A stretch of 64,000 nt of DNA. It comes from Thermasporomyces sp036564245 (GTDB taxonomy: Bacteria > Actinomycetota > Actinomycetes > Propionibacteriales > Actinopolymorphaceae). Below are positions 8,529-14,786 of the stretch, piece after piece. The position numbers and the translations under genes were made by a program. Each line of letters starts with the position of its first letter. The first letter of the stretch is position 1. A model generated the notes under the pieces. It was not told where the DNA came from. It did no database searches and worked only from the letters and a program-made list of their open reading frames with translations. The DNA is taken from the NCBI GenBank assembly GCA_036564245.1, contig DATCKU010000108.1, positions 1-64,000 on the forward strand. Reading direction: 5' to 3'.

Positions 8529-10994
8529 TCAGCTTGCGGTGATCCGACCCGCTACGGCAGCGATTGGTTGACTGCCCGCCACACCCGAGCCATCACGTTT
8601 GCCAGTGGCCTTGGGGAGGTCGATTGGTGCACCGCTCGCCGCCGAGGCACGCGCGGGACCGACGCCAGCCCAGGCGAAGATCAACCCGTCCTCCCCCTTG
8701 AGCAGGCGGTGGCAGCGCACACCACCGGTTGCACGCCCCTTGGCGGGGTACTCGGTGTACCGCGTCACCTTCACCGACCCGGCGTCGGTTCCCGGGAGCG
8801 CGGAGTGCGATCCCGCGACCGTGACCACGACCGCGTCACCCTGACTCGACGAATCCGACGGCACGGCACCGAAGAACACGACCCGGGCGTTCGCACCGAG
8901 CCGGATCCCGGCCATACCGCCCGCGCTTCGGCCCTGTGGTCGTACGGCAGAGGCGGAGAACCGCAGCAGCTGGGCGTCGCTCGTGATGAAGACCAGGTCT
9001 TCGTCCCCGGTACGCAGCTCGGTGGCGCCGACGATCTCGTCGCCGTCCTTGAGCGTCATGATGTCCCAGCTGTCCCGGTTGCTGAGGTGGTCGGGGACGA
9101 CCCGCTTCACCACGCCCATCGCCGTCCCCAGCGCAAGGCCGGGCGAGTCGGCATCGAGCGTGGTGAGGCACAACGCACGCTCACCGGAATCCAGTGAGAC
9201 GAACTCGCTGATCGGTGCACCGCCCTGCAGGTTCGGCGCGTTGGCCGTCGGGGGCAGAGCGGGCATGTCCAACGTGCTGAGCCGGATCAGTCGGCCGCGG
9301 CTGGTCACGAGACCGACCTGTCCTCGCGCGGTCGTGCGTACTGCCGAGACCACGGCATCGTGCTTGGTGCGTGGCCCGTCGACCGGCAGCGGGTCGGCAT
9401 TGGCCGACCTCGCGATCAACCCGGTCGACGACAGCAACGCCCAGCACGGGTCGTCGGCGACTTCCAGCGGGACGTTGCTGGTGGCGACTTGGCCAGTCGA
9501 CTCGAGCAGCACCGTGCGACGCTCCGTGCCGTACGCCTTGGCCATGTCGGCGAGCTCTCCGGACACCAGGCGCTTCAGCAGCCGCTCGTCCTCCAGGATC
9601 GCGCGGAGCTCACCGATCTGCTTCTCGAGGTCGGACTTCTGCTTCTCCAGCTCGATCCGGGAGAACTTCGTGAGCCGACGCAGCTGCATGTCGAGGATGT
9701 GCTGGGCCTGCACCTCGGTGAGGTCGAAGACGGCCATCAGGCGTTCCTTCGCCACCCGTGCGTCGTCGCTGCTGCGCACGATCTGGATGACCTCGTCGAT
9801 GTCGATGATCGCGATCAGGAGCCCTTCGACGAGGTGCAGCTGGTCGGACGCCTTGCCGAGCCGGAACCGGGTACGTCGTCGGGTCACCTCGTAGCGGTGC
9901 TCGAGATAGACCTCTAGCAGCTCCTTCAAGCCCAACGTGCGCGGCTGCCCGTCGACCAGCGCGACGTTGTTGATGGTGAACGACTCCTCCATCGGCGTGA
10001 GCTTGTAGAGCTGCTCCAGGATCGCCTCGGGATGGAAACCGTTCTTGACCTCGATGACGAGCCGCAGCCCCTTCTCCCGGTCGGTGAGGTCCTTCAGGTC
10101 GGAGATGCCCTGCAGCTTCTTGCTCTGGACCAGCTGCTTGATGCGCTCCATGACGCGTTCGACGCCGACGTTGTAGGGCAGCTCGGTGACGACGAGCCCT
10201 TTGCGGCGCGGCGTGACGTTCTCGATCCGTGCGGTGGCGCGCATCTTGAACGAGCCCCGACCAGTCTCGTACGCCTCACGGATCCCGTCGAGACCGACGA
10301 TCTTCCCTCCGGTCGGAAGGTCAGGACCCGGGACGAACCGCATCAACTCGTCGAGGCTGGCGTTGGGCTTCTTGATCAGATGACGCAGCGCCTGGACGAC
10401 CTCGACCAGGTTGTGCGGCGGCATGCTCGTCGCCATCCCGACGGCGATACCGGATGCGCCGTTCACCAAGAGGTTCGGGAACGCCGCCGGGAGCACCGTG
10501 GGCTCGGTCTCCCGGCTGTCGTAGTTGGGCTTGAAGTCGACGACATCCTCGTCCAACGACGCCGTCATCGCCGTGGCCGGAGGCGCCATGCGGCACTCGG
10601 TGTAGCGCATCTGGGCCGGGCCGTCGTCCGGCGACCCGAAGTTGCCGTGGCCGTCGATCAGCGGGACCCGCATCACCCAGTCCTGGGCCATGCGCACCAA
10701 GGCGTCGTAGATCGCCATGTCGCCGTGGGGGTGCAGCCGTCCCATGACCTCGCCGACCACGCGGGCGCTCTTGACATAGGCGCGGTCCGGGCGCAAGCCC
10801 ATGTCGGACATGGTGTAGAGGATCCGGCGTTGCACGGGTTTGAGGCCATCGCGAGCGTCGGGGAGCGCCCGGAGGTAGATCACGGAGTACGCGTACTCCA
10901 GGAAGCTCCTTCGCATCTCCTCACCGACGTCGGTGTCGGTGATGTGCTCCTGGAAGTCCTCCGGCGGCTGCGCGGTGGTCTTGCGGCGGGCCAT
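8529..10994 (-). CDS. parC: DNA topoisomerase IV subunit A
   Basis: 821 residues with the breakage-reunion domain and C-terminal DNA-wrapping beta-pinwheel repeats. The winged-helix active site has the catalytic Tyr131 in QMRYTECRM, preceded by GEVMGRLHPHGD and PLIDGHGNFGSPDDGPAQ. Partner of parE at 1663-3759. At the position of E. coli GyrA Ser83 there is Met93 (HPHGDMAIYD), while the acidic residue four places later, Asp97, is kept. The C-terminal part is a series of weak pinwheel blades (GLVTSRGRLIRL, ALGTAMGVVKRV, DLVFITSDAQLLRF). No GyrA-box as in true gyrases (QRRGGKG) is apparent, which supports ParC over GyrA. GAGGAG lies about 12 nt before the ATG. Confidence 0.94.
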   Translation of the reverse strand: MARRKTTAQPPEDFQEHITDTDVGEEMRRSFLEYAYSVIYLRALPDARDGLKPVQRRILYTMSDMGLRPDRAYVKSARVVGEVMGRLHPHGDMAIYDALVRMAQDWVMRVPLIDGHGNFGSPDDGPAQMRYTECRMAPPATAMTASLDEDVVDFKPNYDSRETEPTVLPAAFPNLLVNGASGIAVGMATSMPPHNLVEVVQALRHLIKKPNASLDELMRFVPGPDLPTGGKIVGLDGIREAYETGRGSFKMRATARIENVTPRRKGLVVTELPYNVGVERVMERIKQLVQSKKLQGISDLKDLTDREKGLRLVIEVKNGFHPEAILEQLYKLTPMEESFTINNVALVDGQPRTLGLKELLEVYLEHRYEVTRRRTRFRLGKASDQLHLVEGLLIAIIDIDEVIQIVRSSDDARVAKERLMAVFDLTEVQAQHILDMQLRRLTKFSRIELEKQKSDLEKQIGELRAILEDERLLKRLVSGELADMAKAYGTERRTVLLESTGQVATSNVPLEVADDPCWALLSSTGLIARSANADPLPVDGPRTKHDAVVSAVRTTARGQVGLVTSRGRLIRLSTLDMPALPPTANAPNLQGGAPISEFVSLDSGERALCLTTLDADSPGLALGTAMGVVKRVVPDHLSNRDSWDIMTLKDGDEIVGATELRTGDEDLVFITSDAQLLRFSASAVRPQGRSAGGMAGIRLGANARVVFFGAVPSDSSSQGDAVVVTVAGSHSALPGTDAGSVKVTRYTEYPAKGRATGGVRCHRLLKGEDGLIFAWAGVGPARASAASGAPIDLPKATGKRDGSGVAGSQPIAAVAGRITAS

Positions 10995-11135
10995 GACGGT
11001 TGTGCACTCCTCGGGTCCGGGCGGTCAGGCGCGTCGACGTGCCAGACCTCGTACCTTCCAACCGTACGAATACTGGCACCACCCGCCGACGCTACGGTGC
11101 AGCGACTCGCGGAGTCGCCGCGGATCGGCACATGA

Positions 11136-11855
11136 TCATCGGGCGCCAGCCGCGTCCGCGGTGAAGACGGCTCGCTCCATGGTGGTCCAGGCGGTGCTCA
11201 CCGTGACGTAGACAGCTGCCGCAAGCGGGACGAACGCGGCGAAGAGCAAGGTCGAGTACGGCAGCACGGGTGCGATCCTGGCCACGGTCGACGGGACGTC
11301 CGCCGCCAGTGTGCGTCGGGTGAGCCGCGACGACCACCAGGCGATCACGCCGAGCAGGAGGTAGAGCCCCAGGTAGACCACGACGACCGGCAGCAGTGCT
11401 CCAGGTGCGAGCCCGCCGGCCACGAGGGAGTGGCCAAGCGGCACGCCTGCCACGGTGTGGGTGAGCAGGACGTTGACGTGGCCGCCGATGGCAGGGGCCG
11501 TGCAGAGCCGGTACATCAGGGCAAACAGCGGAATCTGGACGAGCGTCGGCAGCAGCCCTCCGTATGGGCTGATCCCGTGTGACCGCAGGAGCGCGTTCGT
11601 CTCCTCGTGGAGGCGGACGGGGTCGCGCTTGTACCGGTCACGCAGGTCGCGTAGCCGCGGCGCGAGTGCGGCACGTGCCTGGGCATTCTGGCTCGCGGCA
11701 TAGCCGAGGGGAACGAGACAGAGGCGTACGAGCAGGGTCAGCAGGACGAGACCCACGAGTGGTGCGGCGTCTCCTACGAGCGGGAAGAAGACGGATGACA
11801 GTCCGTGGACGACCCGATGCGCGAGGGCAACGGCAGGATCGAGCAGAGCGAGCAT
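11136..11855 (-). CDS. YidC/Oxa1-family membrane protein insertase (paralogue)
   Basis: 239 residues with about five membrane segments. The Oxa1 core is clear: FFPLVGDAAPLVGLVLLTLLVR, then the cytoplasmic charged helical hairpin ALAPRLRDLRDRYKRDPVRL with ETNALLRSHGISPYGGLLPT, and the following LVQIPLFALMYRL helix. An arginine lies in the first core helix (LLVRLCLVP), where YidC proteins carry the hydrophilic-groove arginine. The main yidC of actinobacteria lies near the origin with rpmH and jag; this one stands apart next to a DUF6412 gene, so it is probably a second, specialised insertase. Its substrate is unknown. Confidence 0.88.
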   Translation of the reverse strand: MLALLDPAVALAHRVVHGLSSVFFPLVGDAAPLVGLVLLTLLVRLCLVPLGYAASQNAQARAALAPRLRDLRDRYKRDPVRLHEETNALLRSHGISPYGGLLPTLVQIPLFALMYRLCTAPAIGGHVNVLLTHTVAGVPLGHSLVAGGLAPGALLPVVVVYLGLYLLLGVIAWWSSRLTRRTLAADVPSTVARIAPVLPYSTLLFAAFVPLAAAVYVTVSTAWTTMERAVFTADAAGAR

Positions 11856-11959
11856 GATGGTGGCGAGCCTTTCGTGCGGGCGAATTCGCTAGGGACACAG
11901 GGGATGTGCCGCGTAAGCCCGACGAGCTCGAGGTCAGATCGGCCGATGCTCCGCTCGGG

Positions 11960-12268
11960 CTACGCGGCAGCCGAGACCGCCGTCGGCGCCCGGGGGAGAG
12001 GTCGCCCACGCGTGTCGCACTGCAGGCGAGCGGGGAGAACCTGCGCCGCGCGCACGCGTAGCAGCCGGGCGTCGGCGTGGACCACAGCGGGCGTGAGAGA
12101 AAGCGCCCGGCACGGGTGGTGGCGTACGACTGCGACCGCGACCACTGCGGCGAGCGTCACGGCCGTGACGGACCAGGGAGCGTCGCCCACGGAGGAAAGA
12201 GCGACGCCATCGCTCACAGCCGAGCCTGCGACCACGGCGATGAGCGACCAGAACATGTCCGCCAGCAT
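11960..12268 (-). CDS. DUF6412 small membrane protein
   Basis: A 102-residue protein from ATG 12268. Two hydrophobic stretches (FWSLIAVVAGSAVSDGVAL and TAVTLAAVVAVAVV) are followed by a basic tail ending QCDTRGRPLPRAPTA, a pattern I associate with DUF6412, a family usually found beside this type of YidC gene. The stop is 104 bp before the YidC-like start on the same strand, so co-transcription is likely. No strong ribosome binding site is seen, and an internal ATG at 12256 is possible. Function unknown; a partner or substrate of the insertase is conceivable. Confidence 0.7.
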   Translation of the reverse strand: MLADMFWSLIAVVAGSAVSDGVALSSVGDAPWSVTAVTLAAVVAVAVVRHHPCRALSLTPAVVHADARLLRVRAAQVLPARLQCDTRGRPLPRAPTAVSAAA

Positions 12269-12487
12269 AGCGACACCACGGGTGGGACGAGGCGTGAGCC
12301 GGGCACGCGGTCGGGCGACGGCACCGGCGTCGCTCCAGGCGTTGCTGTGCGGGCAGGGTATCGTCCGGTCGGCTCGTAAGCCCTGCTGGTGCTGCCGTGA
12401 CGAGACGTGGCGCCGCCACGGTGGTCCACGCGCGTCGCTCGGGTCGACCCCGGTACTGTGGATCACGCGATCAGGAGGCGAGGGGTG

Positions 12488-14113
12488 ATGTCGAGGTCGA
12501 CCAGGCGAGCGTTTCTCGCACGCTCGTTGGCGCTCGGGATACCGGCACTCGGCGTGCCGTTGGCGTCCTGCCGCCCTGACGTCGATCTCGGCCAGGAACC
12601 CAAGCCCGCTCCGGCCGGCGCCGGCACGGCCAGGAAGTTCCGCGGCAGGATCGTCATCGCGACGATCGAGAACCCGTCGCAGGCCGCGCGCCAGAGCCTC
12701 GCCCGGGCCTACAACAAACACCAACCCGACGTGGAGATCGTCTGGGACACCACCGGCTACGTGCAGGATGACCACTACGCCGACCCGGACACCTATGCGA
12801 CCTGGCTCACCGAGCAGCTCCGGGCAGAGCCCATTCGACCCGACATCGTCTCGGGCAACTACGCGCGAACCTTCGATCGTTACGTCGACCTGGACGAGTA
12901 CCGTGCTCAGGTCAACCCGTACACCGGGAATCGGTGGGACGCAGACTACGACTTCACCCGAAGCAACGAGGTCAACGAGCGCGGCGAGCGGACGCTGATC
13001 GGAAGCAACGCCGGTCATGTGCTGTGGGTCTACAACCGGGACATCTTCTCCGACCTCGACATCGACCCGCCGACGACGTGGCCTGAGTTCGTCGACGTGT
13101 GCGAGCGGTTGCAGCGCGCGCAGCTCCAGCCGATCAGCACGAGCTTCGACTACGCCCTGCCGACATGGCTTGGCCCGGCGTACTTCGACCAGTTCCACGA
13201 CGCCTGGATCGAGTCGGTACGCGCACAGCCTGGTGACTGGAACTGGGATCCCGAGCTCGACGAGAAGTTCGTCCACGACCCGACCAATCCACGAATCCAC
13301 GCCACCTACACCTTCAGCTGGCAGCGGTTCTACGCCGGCCTGAGGAACGGGGACCTGCGGTTCGACACGCCGGAGATGCTGGACCTGGTGACCAACCTGG
13401 CTCAGGTCTTTCCTCGATACGCCGGGCCGGACTTCTTCGTGCCGGGCGAACCTTATGCCGCGTTCCTGCGTGGCGACGCGGCCATGATGGTGGACGGGCT
13501 GTGGGTGCTTCCCACGTTGGCGCAGGACCTGACGGAGCTCAGTCCGGAGCGCTCGCTGGAGCTCGGTGTCGAGCCAGAGTCCGTCCAGCCGTTCGAGTGG
13601 GACGTGTTCGAGCTACTGCCCATGCAGGGGGTGGACGCTCGAACCGACGTCCGGGCACCCGAAGACCTGGCGGGCAACCTCGTCTCGGTCGTGGACAAGG
13701 GCCCGGTCCACAACGAGATGGTCATGGACTTCCTGATGTTCTGGTTCTCCGAGCCCGGGTTCTCGGCCTACATGCAGGGCGAGATCGACGCGGGCGAGCT
13801 GTATCCGCAGGGTCCACCGTTGGTCGCCGGCGTGGAGTATCCGGCTGACCTGGCCGAGCTCTTCTCCGGTGTGGAGCCCAGGGGTGTGATGCGGGCTCGC
13901 TATGCCGACTTCTGGCTGAACGGTGCGGGAGGGAGGACGTCGCGAGACCTCAGGACGCTCTTCGCCCGGTTCCTGCGGGGCGAGATGTCGGCTCGGCAGT
14001 ACGTCGTACGGCTGCAGCGATACGTCCAGCGCAACTTCGGGAGGTTCCTGCAGCTTGCCCGCCTCACCCAGGACGACATCGACAGTCCAGCCCGTCGCCC
14101 GGCGACCGTGTAG
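12488..14113 (+). CDS. Tat-exported lipoprotein, family 1 extracellular solute-binding protein
   Basis: 541 residues from ATG 12488, with AGGAGG 9 nt upstream (GTG 12485 is an alternative). The N-terminus has a twin-arginine motif STRRAFLAR (Arg6-Arg7), a hydrophobic core and lipobox LASC with Cys28. The mature protein follows the ABC sugar-binding fold: GRIVIATIENPSQAARQSLARAY-type first strand, HVLWVYNRDIFSDLDID with the substrate-side Tyr, PTTWPEFVDVCERL, and FLRGDAAMMVDGLW. It should capture an oligosaccharide or similar solute at the membrane face. No ABC permease or ATPase gene lies nearby, so it must work with a transporter encoded elsewhere or have another binding role. Confidence 0.87.
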   Translation: MSRSTRRAFLARSLALGIPALGVPLASCRPDVDLGQEPKPAPAGAGTARKFRGRIVIATIENPSQAARQSLARAYNKHQPDVEIVWDTTGYVQDDHYADPDTYATWLTEQLRAEPIRPDIVSGNYARTFDRYVDLDEYRAQVNPYTGNRWDADYDFTRSNEVNERGERTLIGSNAGHVLWVYNRDIFSDLDIDPPTTWPEFVDVCERLQRAQLQPISTSFDYALPTWLGPAYFDQFHDAWIESVRAQPGDWNWDPELDEKFVHDPTNPRIHATYTFSWQRFYAGLRNGDLRFDTPEMLDLVTNLAQVFPRYAGPDFFVPGEPYAAFLRGDAAMMVDGLWVLPTLAQDLTELSPERSLELGVEPESVQPFEWDVFELLPMQGVDARTDVRAPEDLAGNLVSVVDKGPVHNEMVMDFLMFWFSEPGFSAYMQGEIDAGELYPQGPPLVAGVEYPADLAELFSGVEPRGVMRARYADFWLNGAGGRTSRDLRTLFARFLRGEMSARQYVVRLQRYVQRNFGRFLQLARLTQDDIDSPARRPATV

Positions 14114-14250
14114 CGCCCGGGGTTGGCTTTCGTTCCGTGTAGGTGGAGTGGCCGGCAGGATCGGCCAAGGTTTCGGATCCGCAGCGGCCTCTCACCTTGC
14201 GTTGGTGCGGCTTGTCCTCGATCAGCGGCGTGTCACCAAGCGTAGGCCCG
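14114..14250. other. Short convergent intergenic gap
   Basis: Between the solute-binding protein gene and the small basic ORF. No clear terminator hairpin and no gene seen. Confidence 0.4.
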
Positions 14251-14466
14251 TCAGCTCGGCTGGCTCGTGAGGTCCAGTCTCTGCTCGCTGGGCTCGGCCT
14301 CCGCCGCAGCTGCAGACCCGCTGTCCGGGCGTGGCCGTCGTGGCTCGCGGACGCCGGCGTCCGGCGGCCCGGCGTCCGGTGGGAAGTCCGGGCCGCGGCC
14401 CGAGCCACCGACTGGCACGCGGCGGCGCCTGCGCAGTCGCCGGAAGCGCCCAGGTCCGGTACTCAT
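14251..14466 (-). CDS. Small arginine/proline-rich protein coupled to the HTH gene
   Basis: A 71-residue ORF whose ATG at 14466 overlaps the TGA of the HTH gene (ATGA), with GAGGAGGAGAAG directly upstream inside that gene. This arrangement gives translational coupling. The N-terminal third is strongly basic (RFRRLRRRRR), the rest Pro/Asp/Ala-rich and likely disordered. I know no family for it. The overlap and ribosome binding site are the main support; low-complexity composition means a spurious ORF remains possible. Confidence 0.5.
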   Translation of the reverse strand: MSTGPGRFRRLRRRRRVPVGGSGRGPDFPPDAGPPDAGVREPRRPRPDSGSAAAAEAEPSEQRLDLTSQPS

Positions 14467-14699
14467 GTGCTTCTCCTCCTCACGCGTCGCAGGCCTTTGC
14501 GTCCTGCGTACTTCTTGTGGACGGCCTGCTTGCTGACCCCCAGAGCCCACGCGATGGCCTCCCACGAGTAGCCCTGGTTGCGGGCGCGGCGTACCTGGAT
14601 CTCCGCCTCGGTTTCGAGAGCCGCCTGCAAGGACGCGATCTCGCTGAGCGCGCGCAGCGGCTCCTTGCTTCGTACCGAGGCGACGAGGGTTTCGGCCAT
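14463..14699 (-). CDS. Small helix-turn-helix DNA-binding protein
   Basis: 78 residues. The N-terminal half is a helix (SLQAALETEAEIQVRRARNQ) and the C-terminal half a helix-turn-helix, SWEAIAWALGVSKQAVHKKY, with a basic tail. This is a common small actinobacterial regulator type, of unknown target. No ribosome binding site precedes ATG 14699; instead a TACCGT -10 element lies 6 nt upstream with TTGACA at the -35, so a leaderless transcript is likely. It is divergent from the GNAT/acyl-CoA synthetase gene, with an inverted repeat between them that it might bind. Confidence 0.82.
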   Translation of the reverse strand: MAETLVASVRSKEPLRALSEIASLQAALETEAEIQVRRARNQGYSWEAIAWALGVSKQAVHKKYAGRKGLRRVRRRST

Positions 14700-14705
14700 G
14701 CCAGA

Positions 14706-14735
14706 ACGGTACGGAGGGTCGGAACGGCTTGTCAA
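14706..14735 (-). promoter_or_regulatory. Leaderless promoter of the HTH gene
   Basis: On the minus strand TTGACA (14735-14730), an 18-nt spacer, then TACCGT (14711-14706), then 6 nt to the ATG at 14699. It matches the housekeeping consensus and leaves no room for a 5' leader. Confidence 0.65.
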
Positions 14736-14746
14736 CCAAAGTTGAC
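14731..14746. promoter_or_regulatory. Inverted repeat, candidate operator between divergent genes
   Basis: GTCAACCAAAGTTGAC is a perfect 6-bp inverted repeat with a 4-nt spacer. One half overlaps the -35 element of the HTH gene, the position expected for an autoregulatory operator. Which protein binds is unknown. Confidence 0.5.
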
Positions 14747-14773
14747 GTACGGCCTCACGCGCCCAGCAGGCCG

Positions 14774-14779
14774 TACAGT
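14774..14779 (+). promoter_or_regulatory. -10 element of the GNAT/acyl-CoA synthetase gene
   Basis: TACAGT lies 7 nt before ATG 14787, with no ribosome binding site between them, so this start is probably leaderless. No good -35 is found 17-18 nt upstream; TTGACG is 26 nt away. Confidence 0.5.
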
Positions 14780-14786
14780 CGTACGC

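Noticed and set aside
14331..14786. N-terminal extension of the GNAT/synthetase protein
   Set aside because: It runs through the divergent HTH gene and its promoter; the ATG at 14787 with an upstream -10 is better.
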